NCBI RefSeq assembly: GCF_901933205.1
Contig: NC_044574.1
Location: 23,917,733-23,981,732, forward strand
Length of the DNA stretch: 64,000 nt
Source of the DNA: Camarhynchus parvulus
Taxonomy: Eukaryota > Chordata > Aves > Passeriformes > Thraupidae
Reading direction: 5' to 3'
Below are positions 14,601 through 27,100 of the stretch, in pieces. The notes beneath the pieces were generated by a model. That model saw nothing but the letters and a program-made list of their open reading frames with translations, had not been told where the DNA came from and ran no database searches. How positions within the stretch are numbered: the first letter of the stretch is position 1; the number at the start of each line of letters is the position of its first letter. Made by a program: the position numbers and the translations under genes.

Positions 14601-17600
14601 ACAGAACGTAATTTTTAAGATGAAATACTATTAAATATATTATTTATCTGACTTTCAGTAATTAGCGATAACAGCTGTTGCAAAAGTGCTCCTTGTTACT
14701 GCATGAAAGAAAACTTTTTTTCTCAAGTTCCTTTATATTTGGTAGCCTTTCAACTCGTTTTGATGCCTTTGTTTCAATCCCTTCACCACATTCTCTGTGA
14801 GTTTTATGACCACACATTTGCAACTATTTATTAAGAATATTTGTGCTTGTAAATGGATCTGGAAAGTTTCAAAACCTGTTTGCTAATACTGCATGATAGA
14901 GGTGGTTGTGTGAGATAAGGGATGAAGGACAGTCACTGGGTAGTAGTAAGCCCATGTCTTTCTCTCCCTCATTGTGAAGGGATTCTATTGAGGAAAAATG
15001 TATGAGGGGTGTTGCATATCTTTTGAATAGAATTGTGTCCTCATGATTATAGATGGCCTTCATAGATGTATGGAGCTTCACCTCTTATAATCTATTACTT
15101 TAATGACCAATACATGCAGTATAGGAAGGGGAAGGAGGAGTATAAATTGAAAACTTACTCTGTCCTTAAGGAAAGTGTTATTTGTTCCACAGAGCAAAGA
15201 CTAAGGGCATGTAGAACTGTTATTACATGCTGGGAGTCAGGTAAGGTGTCTATATGAAAAATATTGCCAGCTCTGCTCACTAATTCTGCTGATGCAGCAC
15301 TCTGCTACAACCTAGCTGAATTACTGGGCATTATAATTAGGCTTTCCAGTCCTTCCTTCTGTTCATTCAGTGTTTTTCCTTATTAAACTTCTTTTCCAGA
15401 GCTGCATTCAAACTGTAGTGATTCTGTGGGCCTGATACAACTCTTACAATGCTACTGAATACATTGTGAGGACAGAACACAGGGAGAACTCTGTTATTTC
15501 CACAGCAATTTTGCAAATGCACATCAGATGACTGAAGTTCTTATTTATTTATTTTTAAGCCTCTTTGGCAAGGATTTCTAGGTCTTAGCATTAACAACTA
15601 TTTTGCCAGGTGTCAGTAAAGATTATGCATTCTTGAAATTCTCAGTAATTGTCTGCACTAATATCTGTGCAACTTCCAACTTGAACCTTAAGTGTGGACT
15701 TTTAGTAGCAGGAAGGTAGCTTGGGAAATACTAAAGAGTATTTCTGTGCAGAGCTGCTCCAGAAGTCCTCCTGGAGGTGTGCATGTCTCTGTTGGGTCTA
15801 CTTCAAACTGGACAATTCAGTGTTTTCATATGATGTTTCATACCAAGTATGGTATGAAGTTTCCTTTCTCACCTTTGACTCTCATGCAGCTCTCTGGCTT
15901 TGGAAAGTGAGCTCAAAGTATGGGTAGGGCTACCAGCATTTATTTGGGAAAGGTATTGACTGAAAAATAACATTGACAAATGTCTCTCTTCAGCTGAATG
16001 GTCTGTATTGTAGACTATCAAAAGATCAGACATGAAACCACTTTGGAAAAAGAGTGTGCATGTCTCCTGACAGTCTGCTCCCAGCTAATGATAAGACAGC
16101 TTGGCAGTGAGCAGAAGCCCTAAGAAGCTGAAACATGTTGCCCACAAAGGCCCAAATCAGCCAACTATGTAAAATGCTGCCGCCTTCTGTGGGATCTTTA
16201 AACATGATCATGTGATCCACGGTAGTATGAGTGTCCATGCAAGCAGAGGAGACAGCCTACTAAGTGATTTCAGAGCTCTGACACTTGAATAGCTTGAAGA
16301 AAGGATTCCTGATGAAGATCTTCTTATGGAAGATGACCTCCATATTTTATCCTTGCTTGATCTACACTTGACCTTAAAAAAAAGTACTTGAAGATTAGTC
16401 TAGACATAGTATAGTTTTTAGCAGTCTCCAATTTTTTAGAGTCCTTCTTTCTGTTGTCAAAATCCAGACATTCATTCAGCTTTCTCATTAGACAATCATA
16501 TTTTAATACTCAAACAGAACATAAATATACCAGATTTCTTTCACTCCGTCTCCCCAACAAGTCTACACTGGCTCTGTTATTTGAGTAGTGGACATCTGGA
16601 CCCTGTTTCCCTCTGTGACAGTCAAATCCTTCTGAAAATTCTATGTGTGCCAGAGATTGAGATTCTCAAAAGGATAAACAAAGACTATGTTGTCAAATTC
16701 TATGACTGCCTCTTTCAGTTCTTCTCTTTCCATTTTCTTAAGAATACTGAAAAGCTAGTCTGATGTAAGTGCATGCTTCTGATGCACTTAAAGTCTTTAG
16801 CCTCCAAAGAATTCAGATGGTTGCTAAAAGTATATTGGACCCTTATGGAAGTCATGCCTGAAGCTGTGTCCAGGAAATACTGTGTGTTGAATCTTCTCTT
16901 CCATAAAGCTGGTTCCTCTGTGCATCGTGAGAGAAGAGCAAAGCCAGAGCGTTGTGCTTTCTGACTGTCAGCTCACCAGATCTTATGCAAAAAAATATGG
17001 TTTTCCATATGATTAAACTGTTGGCTGGAAGCTGCAGCCCATATCCCTGATTATTATTTTTGGGTCTTTTGACGCTGGTGCTGAACAAGCTGACGCCTCT
17101 GAACAAGCAGAGGTGTTCTGTCAGATGCACTGTTCCTGAGTAATTAAGAATGGATTTTGGGTTGATGACAGATTTGGCAGCTGCAGCTGTGCAATTCTGA
17201 CATTTAAAACTGTCAGTGAAAAGAAAGATAGTAATGGAACCAACTGGAGTTCAGGAGAGCCAACTTCAGCTTGCTCAGGAAGATGGTAGGAGTGATCCCA
17301 TAAGAGGCTGATCTGAGGGAGAGTGACACAGGAAGACTGGCCTAACCTTTGTCTGCAGGAAGATTATGGCAGAAACAGATTATCTTGGAAGCTGTTTGAG
17401 GCTATATGAAGATCAAGGAGGTGATTAGAAATAGTCAGCTTGAAGTTTCACAGGTAAATTTTGGCTGACTAACTTGCTTGCCTTATGTGGTGAGATAACT
17501 GGTTCAGTGGCTGAGGGCAGTGCAGAATGTTCTTCTTGATTTTTGATGTTCTCTCCCATAGTGTTCTTTTACTCAAGTTAGAAAGCAGTGGCGTGAAGTC

Positions 17601-20600
17601 TGCTGGATAGGTGGAGAACTGACTGGACAGAAAGACCACTGCCGAGTAACTTTTAAGTTCAATTGGTGGCCATTTACTACTGGTCTTCTTCAGCAGATGC
17701 ATATTGTGACCAAGGCTGGTCCTTCCATTCTTTGTGTCTTTCTGTAGGCATCTGCCTAGATTTATGGCTGTGTAGCTTTCTGGCAGGGAGTTTGCAGGCT
17801 TCCTGGCTGATACATCAGTATCCATCCAGCCACAAGCAGCTATAATTAACACTGGTTCATCTGAGATCCCATGCTTGCTCTTCTTCCCTTCTTACTACTG
17901 TTGGCAGCCACCCAGCTTCCTTTATGTGAGCCATTCTAGTGCTTTGAATTTTGCTTTCTGCTTCACTGTGCATCTTGCAGGTGTCCTCAGTCCTTTGCTT
18001 TGCACTGGCCTTACATTACATTTTAGTCCTTATACACAGTGACAGGACCTAATGTGTTTTGCTGAGCTTATTTTGGTTGTTTGGTAGGATTTTTAAAATT
18101 GTTTTGTTTAAATGCAGAGGAAGGTGTACATAATGCATCTGGTTGTCTGTGCTATGCTACATAGAAAGCCATCCTGACTCTCACTTCTGTCATTGACTTT
18201 ATGTAGTTATCATTAGCTGGGCTTGTATAGGTTCGCAGCTACTTTACACATCTTGGTTCTGTTAGGGGCACCTATTTTGTGAGGCAGAAAGGGGTGACAA
18301 GAAAGACTATAAAGACCAGAACACGGTTTCTCTGGTTCCTGTCCACAAGCAGCCTTCAAGCCTTTAATTGAGAATTAGGTGGTTAAAGATGACAATTGCC
18401 CATAGTTGTCCATTAGGCATGCAGTAAAACCCCAGAAAAAAAGGAAATGAGAAGAGAATGCATTCCTTTTAAGGAGGATTATTGCTTCCTCATGGAAAAA
18501 CCCAAACAAAACAAAATACCTCTCCCTAACTCTTGGTTTAGGGCTAATATTTTTTTGGATCCTGTTTTAGTCAGGACTGCAACACAGGTATGAGAAGTCT
18601 TACATGTGCAAAAGTGGAAAGTATTTCTCTGTTGAATGTGTGTCTTAAGAGTCATAAATGCCAGAACTCAGGCTGGATTCCGTGCTTAGACTCCTTTGAT
18701 GCCTGACATTTAAAACTATTATTGGTTCCATATCAGGTGAGCTGTGATGGCCGGTAATGGTTTTCATTGCAAATCAAAAGAAATCTTTCTGTTCCATGCA
18801 AACCTCTGTTTATCCAGCTGCTGCACGTGTTGGATGATGATTAGTGCAAAAAAATGAACTAGTGAAAGAGGCAAGATTTTCTTAGCAGTCTTCAAACAGC
18901 AGAGCTTTCAGTTTGTCAGCTTCAGAATCTGAGAGATGAAGCCAAGAGTCCTTGTGTGAGCTGAATTGTGGAGCTTTGCAACAAAGACTTTCGATTGTCC
19001 AACTGCATTGGCCTGCTTGGTCAGGAACTTTTTGATCTATTCAATCATCTTCATTAAAAAAAGAGGCTGTGATTCTCCATTCCTCTCTACTGTGAATAAG
19101 CACCAAAACATGTGGAATCAGAGGGAATGTGGTGCCTACTCTAACCTGTTTTGATAAAACATAAAAGTGATTTCACAGTTTTATGTGTAAACTGATCCAC
19201 AACGGATCAGTTAGTGATTTCTCAAATAACCCATCCACAGTGATGTCATATACTGATTTTTGTTTGTTAAAAAATGGGACATAAAATGCATTGAAGGTAT
19301 GTCAGCTTCGTCCGCTGTTCTATTGCCATTTGCCTGAAGCACAGCTTTGTCTTTTGTGACTAGTAAAGTGTTTGAGGTTCATTATTTATGTACACCATTT
19401 CTTTTACCTAAAGCCTAAAATCAACTTTTAGAGTTGCCTGTAGCAGAATTTGTCTGAACCACCTGTTCTAAGAAACATAGATGTCTAAGATCTGGCAGTC
19501 CAGCCTGTGTTTGCACATCATCTTTCAAGGAACACTTTTGTCCTTCATGAAGCAAAATTGCTGCAGAATCGAGAATTTCTTTGGTAGCTCATATTTACTT
19601 TTCTAAATATCTAAACTACCTGTTCTAGACATGCGCTGTCCACTTGGCATTTCAGAGCAACTCTAGGAAATGTGTGCTTATTTTGGACATTTTTTCCTTA
19701 GAATTACAAGCACTAATACAGAAATAATTTGGGAGGCTATGTGTTTGTATGTAGGAGTTGCTCTCAAAGGACTTACAAAGAATTAACCATTTGCCTAATT
19801 TAGCTTGCAGGTTTTAGGGCTTAATGAATTTCTTGCAGTTGTTAGGGCTTATTGAATACTTCAGATTTCTGTGTGCAAATTCTGCTGTGGTTCAAACAAG
19901 ATCTTCCAATATTAACTTCTAATGAACATTCTAATATGGGTGTTACAGTCATAAGAGGCCTTAAAATTTATATTTAATATTTCTAAATAACTTGCATTGC
20001 AGTAGTTAAAAACAATAGCGTGAATTTGAAGGTAAGCACTTAAAAGCTGGTATTAGTATTTAGTGTACCTCTCTGGTCTTACTTCTAAGATGCAGCATAA
20101 ATTGTGATCTTTACCTACAGAATCATAGGCTCTCTTTTTTCAGCAGTCTTTTTTTCTTTCAATGTATAAGATGCCTAGAGCTAGGGCAGCTGGTCAGTAT
20201 TGATCTTTATTTGGTGTGCATATTCACTCCAGGGTTATTGCATAGTGTCTAAACGTTGCTGAAAACAGCTTTGTTAATTTATTGTTTTAAGTTTTCATCC
20301 TTGTCTTTTTTTATTATATTTCAGTACCCCTGAGCAGTTATGTGAGTTCAGATAGGAGAAAAATAGCTGCTTGCCTTATATTGGTCCTATTCTTATCTAA
20401 CCTGTTAGACCTTCCTCTGAAGTAGAGTTGACTGTGCTTCACAACCTAAAGCACAACTATATCTTCATTCACTTGGCTGCTCTCAGCACTGGGATGGTTT
20501 TTGTGAAGAGACCTCATTATGCAAGACTAGAGAGGATAAAAACCTCAACATATATTTTAAATATACATCAATGACTGCATCTACAACTGTGCCTATTTCT

Positions 20601-23589
20601 GTGTCAGTGTTGTACTTTGACTTCAAACTCTCCTGGTTCCATTGTTAAACAATCATGTAATCTACAGTCTCAAAAACAGGAGATTGAATGAGTTAAGAAT
20701 GGAAACAATTTCTCTGGGTAAGCTAGCAGTTAGTTCTGCCTTGGGAATCTTTTGATAAAGAATGAAAAAAAAAGAGAAAAAAACCAGAACTCATGAGTGT
20801 ATGTATAATTATTACAATGTAATGTATTCCATGTAGGAAGAGGTGCTGTCTTGGCCCTAGGCTCATTGGAGAATTAACATGAATTGTAATGGGAAACCAG
20901 AAATAGGCCATCCCTGAAATATAATTGAAGATATACTGCTATTAAAGACTTCATGTATATGTAAAAAATCGATTACATACCATTTCCAATTCTGAATATA
21001 AATTTCATTTTTTTCTGAAATTATATTTCAAGGGTATTTGCTTTTCAGTTTATCTTGCTTGTGGATACCACCCCCTTCATTTCCTGACTCTTCATACAGC
21101 AAGACCTCATCAGCCAGTGAACTGGCTTTTGAATTGTTGGGAGGTGAAGTTGTCTTTGTCTTTATGTTTACTTGTAATCAGCATGAATTGTAAAGAGCAG
21201 TATTTATTGCCTTGCAACTGTGGTTTTGTCTATTTAATAGGCTGGTGTTCATATATGTGGTTGACAATTTTTTTCCCTAGTAGGCAGGCTGCTTCCTGAG
21301 GTGATGATCCAATTTACTTTTAGTGTGGGCAAGAAAGACCTGTCTGAAGCTCTGTCCAGGGAAGCTGTGTGGAAGACTTGCTTCTTAAGAGGTTAATGAT
21401 CTGGAATTTCAGACATAATGCAAAATAATATGCTCTCTGCATTCTTTGTAAATCTTCTAACTGATCACAAAAAATTTTTGTGATCTGTGCTAGAATAGTC
21501 CATAATCTAAACATACTTTGTTCTTTTAATTGTATGGAGAATAACACTGCTAATTGGAGAAAACTGAATGAAGTAGTTGGTACTACATGCCAAAATGACA
21601 GATTTCATACAGGAAGTATACCTTGTCCTTTATATGCATCAACAGACTGGTGGTGTAAACATGTGATACAAAATGAAGCTGATAATATTCAGAATCAATT
21701 CCATTATTTTACTGAGACTACTAGTTTTGGATGACATCCTTACCTGAGATACGTGTAGTGTTTATTCTGCAAGCTAAAGCGGGTGTAGACAATTGTCTTT
21801 GACTAAGAGAATCATGTAACTGAGAGTGTGATGAGAAGGTTGGTGTTTCTTCAGCATTCCTCCAGCAGAACTGCCTGAATGCAGAAGAAAAGAGCAACAC
21901 ATTCCTCTCTCCACCCACAGTCTGTTTGGTGAAGGGAAGAGTTAGTCATTATTAAAAGGGCATCCACTTAGTGTGGGGTAGCACAGATTCTTGAGATCAA
22001 GACACGAGTCTTTCCCATGTTGTCAAGGGCAGCTTGCATTCTCTAGTAAGTTGCTAGTAGAGATGATTAATTTCATAAATAAGGAGGCTCAGAAGGATGA
22101 AAACACACACACAGACACACAGAGCACAGCTTTAGTCTTTTTATACTGCTGCTGCTGATTCCTAGGTAAACATCTCTGCATCCTGGTAAAATCTTCTAAT
22201 CCTTTTAGTGTTGCTCTGTAGTGTGAAAAGTAGGTTGAAGGTGCCAGAGTACATTTTACAACACTGCCTTCTAAATAAAACACTTTGGAGAATCTGGGAT
22301 GTGCCTAGCCAGGCTGAGATACTGCTGGACAATTTGAAATTTAGAAATCTTTTGGACTGCCCCTCAAGTAATAGAAAAAAAGCATGCTGATGACATACTA
22401 ATTGTGTAAAATTGTTTGCAAAATATACAAACTATCTAACCTGATAGTTTGACAAGAGAGTGAAAAGATATTTCTTTTTGGCTTGGCATTGGAAAGTTCT
22501 CTGTGACTTCCATGGTCTGCAGCTGAATGCTTGGTGGGCCTCTGTTAAGGAGCCCTGTCTGTTTTATCAGACTTCCATCTTCATGAATTTAGGAAAGTTA
22601 GCATTAATGAATGGGAGTGAAGTAAATGCTGGTTTGGCTTCACGTAGTATTTAGGGTATTATAACTAAGTGAAAAAATATTGGTATTAAATAAAAATTTT
22701 AAATGAATTGTTTAAGACAGATAGAATAGGACTGAGAACATTTGAATGAATATAAATTATTTTATCTTCAAGGCAAAGGAATTAGTTATCTATTTGGATG
22801 AAATAAAGAATAATATTTTCACAAATGTAGGAAATGAAAATGTAGATGCTTGTTTTTATGTGCTTGGATTTTGTCTGACATGGAATATACAGAATGCATT
22901 AGCAAACATTTTCTGAAGGGTGAGTAAAAGAGAAAACTGCGTAAGTTTGTTTGTTAGGTTGTTTGGGCTTTTTAAATAATCTACTTTGGACCAAGGTTGT
23001 CATGTGAAAAACATGGATCTCTGATGTATTTGACTGCTAAACAGATATTCTTTAATTTTCTCTTGTACTGCATGGAACAATTCTGCTCTGTTACTTTTCT
23101 TTCCCTGGGACAAATAGCAGGTCCTTCTGATATACATGGTAAACACTTCATATCTCCCAAAGCTAATTATAATTGCTTTAGTGAATTGCCAGTTATGGGC
23201 TTGAATAGAGGGGAAAAGCAGTCACCAGAACTTTTTGCAGAGTTCTTTGGTCATCAAAGAAATTGTGGGAGAAATAAGAATTGCATGAGATACAAAAAGA
23301 GCAACTCAGCCTTTTTTTTTCTTTTCTTTTTTTCCCCCCATATTTTTGTCTCTTGCAATTAAACTGGCAGAGTATATTCAGCTGTAAAGAACTGTTCTCC
23401 CTTATCACCAGAGTTTGCAGCACAAGGTTTTTATGACTCCAGTTGGGAACACAGACTAGCTAAACTCAGCTTCTAAAGGTGTATAAGGGATAGGCAGAAA
23501 GGGACAGCAGCTTGTATGTACCTCAGTTTTTAAAATCTGCTTTCAGAAGGATCATTTTAGATGCCATCCCTGAACAAGTAGGTTTTAAA
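2688..23589. other. AT-rich non-coding stretch, nothing recognised
   Basis: About 21 kb of unique-looking AT-rich sequence. Open frames are short and inconsistent. I see no splice-flanked exon, RNA gene, LTR or CR1 tail in it, only small homopolymer runs. Confidence 0.6.
12835..12847 (+). repeat. A-rich run (A13 plus AAAAAGG)
   Basis: Thirteen A followed by GAAAAAGGAAAA. Low-complexity sequence only. No preceding retrocopy was recognised. Confidence 0.85.
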
Positions 23590-24195
23590 CTCCAGTTAAC
23601 TCCAGTCCAGAGTTTTTGGGGAAGACACCCCTGAAACTCCTGTGTGGGTTCTGGATGGCTGGTCCCGTGTCCTTGGCGTGGCAGGGCTGGCTGGAGAAGG
23701 GGCAGAGGAGCTTCTCTGGGCACGCAGGTACAGAGGCACATCCTTGTGGCTGGTGGGAAAGCAGGAGCTGCTGCACAGCCCCAGCACTCCCATGACAATG
23801 CCTTTATGTCAGTCTCCCACTTGCACTGGAGTTCCTGTGCTTTCATTAGATGTGGAGCCCGGAGATGGGTCTTGTCCTTTTGCCTACAGACCCTGGCCTG
23901 TGTACTGTGCAATGGGGATGATGTTTCTTTCCTAGGCTGGATCAAGTGCCTTTTACTGTTCCTTGTCTTGCTGTCAGCTTAAAGCAGTCTCTTCCAGGCT
24001 CTCAAGGCTTCTTTTCTTCATTGACCAGCAGTAAGTTGTGAGCAGTCCTGGTGTGTCTGTGGTGAGCCTGTGCCCCCATTTCGGGGTTTCTGCTGTGTCC
24101 CTGTTGGTAACCGGCCCAACAGGCCCGAGCCAGGGCGCTGCCAAGGCAGCACGAGGCACAGCCAGCATCAGGCACGCGGCCTCTTTACTCGTGAT
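23590..24195. other. GC-richer patch with clustered CpG
   Basis: This stretch stands out from its AT-rich surroundings. It has several overlapping chance-type ORFs on both strands, and about eight CpG within roughly 110 bp at 24079-24192 (for example GGTAACCGGCC, CCAGGGCGCTGCC, GGCACGCGGCC). No promoter motif, exon or repeat family was recognised. It is too small to call a CpG island by eye. A GC-rich insertion or a minor regulatory element are both possible. Confidence 0.4.
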
Positions 24196-27100
24196 GGCAG
24201 CATGATTTTCAGGTACCATGAGGAAATTTAGGGGTGTTCTAGTCCTCTGGACCTCCTAAATGTTCATACCATACTGTTTGGAGGTTTTTTGGTTATTGGT
24301 TTTGGTGTTGGTTAGTTAGTGTTATGTTTTTGGGTTTTTTTTAAAACCTGTTAAATCCTGTGTTATGCAAATGGACTTCCACAGATGATGCATTCTGCTG
24401 TATCACACTTTCATTTGTAGCATTTCAAAGCTCAAAGAGGTTTGGGAGCATTTTTTCTTGCTGTAGTTGAAATATGTGGGTTTTGATCCGGTGGCTTAGT
24501 GGCCTTGGCATTTTGCTAGTAGCCGTCTGTGTCTAACACTTGGTTTAAATGGCTGCTAGTTTTTAATTCACACATATAGGAGACAAAATTATTTATTACA
24601 TAAGAGTATTTTTTAATAAAAAAAGCTCATTTAGTTCAGTGTTAATTTTTTTCAAGTAGAATAGAAGCCAATTCTTAGCAGAGTCAGTAATAAATCCATA
24701 TCTAATGCAGATACAGAAAGAGGCTGTTTATTGGTTTCCCTGTCATTGAGCAAGCAAGGACTCACGGGCTTCAATGGTCTGTGCTTGCTGTGCATCCTCA
24801 TGCGGTCTCCTTCAAAGACAGAGTAAAGTGATTTCAGGCTATTCTGCATCAGTATAACTTTTTGTGTGAGGGTTTTAGGTTGATAAAACAGTGTCAATAT
24901 ATGTCAAAGCTAATTCCCTGAGAGTACGGAAGCTTAGAGCAGAATTACAGAAAACGTTGCTTATTTCTTTATATTTAGAATTATTATTTTTGGAGTACTT
25001 TTCTTTGGATTTACTAAGGGAAGAATGACTACTGCTGTTGAGGGGTGTTAATATAAAATATTTGAATATTTTTGAATTTGATTTTAAACAAACTTCAAAT
25101 ATTTTGAATTTGAGATGTTTGATTCAACTTTGAGACAGAAATTATTTGACCTCTAAGGGCCTTTCCAAACATAAGGGATTTTTTCCAGTAGAGCCTCTAA
25201 ATGACACAAGTGGCCCTCTGGGAATAATGCAAGATAAAGCAATATTGCCATGATAGTGTAGGAGGAAACACTTATATTAATGTTCTTTTTAACTCCTTGG
25301 AAGAGCATTTACTTCAAAAGGTAATGTGCAGATTGCCATTACATCTCTTGGTTCCAGCTAAATGCATTTTGTGTCACAGTTTAAACATAATATTCTCTCT
25401 ATTCAGACCCAGTAGGATAAATAAGATGCTGTAATCAGCTGTGACTTGATATAAGAATCTATTGAATTGAATTCTGTATAGTTTTCTGAAAGACTGAAAA
25501 GTGCTATTGCAGAAGGTGAGAATTATTCCGAGAGGAGAGAGGAAGAAAAATATGAGGGAAAAAAAGCTGGTTACTGGTGTCTCTGATCTGAGAAGTAGAG
25601 AAAAGCTCATCTCCAGAGAGAATAAGTGAGGTGGCAAATGCAAATTGTATTTCATTAAATGTATTTCATGCTCTTTGCATTCCTGTTTTTTAGCTGCACA
25701 ACTAGTAATAACCTCAGGAGCTGAGAGTAGTTTTTTTTGAATAATAGATTCATTTCTTAAAACAAAATAATCACTGTGTCCTATGTAGGGGAGGAAATTT
25801 TAACTTTTAACTGTAAAGAAAACTTTCTATTTGTTTTTGTAGTTTTAGGGAACCTTCAAATAAATACTCAATTTTCAGAAATGGCTTATTTTTAATTAAT
25901 AACACATTTGAGGAGATTTAGATTTGTTTTTATTAGAACTATTAGTCCAAGGTTCCTACATTCCTTTCTTTGTGTGTCCTGCATAGTCTCACAGATTTGA
26001 ACAGGGTTTTGTTGTCAGGAGTGCCTCCACCTCTTAATATGTAAGTGCTTATACCTACAAATTGGGTGGCCTGATTTGTCCAAAGTAACTGTACTACATG
26101 AGAGACTGGTCCAGAAAAAGAATTTGATTTAAAAAGCTGATGAGAGGTGTGTTGTTTTGTTAAACAATACACTGATTAAACAGCTAACCTCAAATATATT
26201 TAAAATAAAAAAGACTCACAAAGATGTCCTCATGCAAAGAGAGATTGAAAATCCTGGCCAAGAAGCTGGGTTTGTGTAGTGCAGTAGATATGTTGGGATT
26301 TTTGTCTAACCAACCAGCTTGTGGCTGGGATGCAAACTGGACCTGGATACGTGTGTCTGAGGCATCATAACTCCAGGGACACTTGTTTTGGCTGTAATGT
26401 TTGCCCTCCTTCTGCTGAGTTCCACTTTGCTTTAGGATTCCTTAACAACCCCACAGTCAGGCTGGGAGTGGCTGCCAAGTTCCTTTGGGCATTTGGTGGT
26501 GGCATTGGGAAGGGCAACACTGGCAGGAGCTGATGGGGGTGGGAGCTGGCATGGCAGGGGCTCAGGAAGGCCTAGGCAGTGCTCTGGGTGGTGCTGGGCT
26601 GGTCCAGCAGTGGCGGAGGGAGCTGCTGGAATGTGGGTTTGGGCTTAGAGTGTAATGGGGAATTGCATTTCCTGACTTCTGGATCAGAAAACTGTTTTTA
26701 TCTCATCCCTTGATCTCATGAGCAATAAGGAGGATGACCTCTCCAGAGCACGCGGATATTTGGTGTGGCTCTTTGCAGCTCAGAAGTTGCACAGCTGGAT
26801 GTTTCTAAACTTTTTGTTTTAGAAAAGAGTTCATTTTTGTCCTCTGTCTCAATAGCAAAAGGACTGAATTTTGAGCCCAGTGGGAAATGTGGCAAATGTT
26901 TTAATTGCAGGAAGCAATGTTTTGATCTGAATTACATAGATATATGTGTTTAACAAGCCTGACCTTTGGCTGAGTTTTGTTTCTGGGCTTTTTTTCTGAA
27001 GAAGAGTTAGGTATTTAAAACCTATTACCTCCTTTTAAAAAATAAATTAAACTCTTACAGAGAATTTTGAGATGAAGCTTTGGCATCTGTTCATTGAATC

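Noticed and set aside
23523..23945. Several overlapping open frames on both strands in the GC-richer patch
   Set aside because: Higher GC content lowers stop-codon frequency, and none of the frames shows a recognisable family or splice signals.
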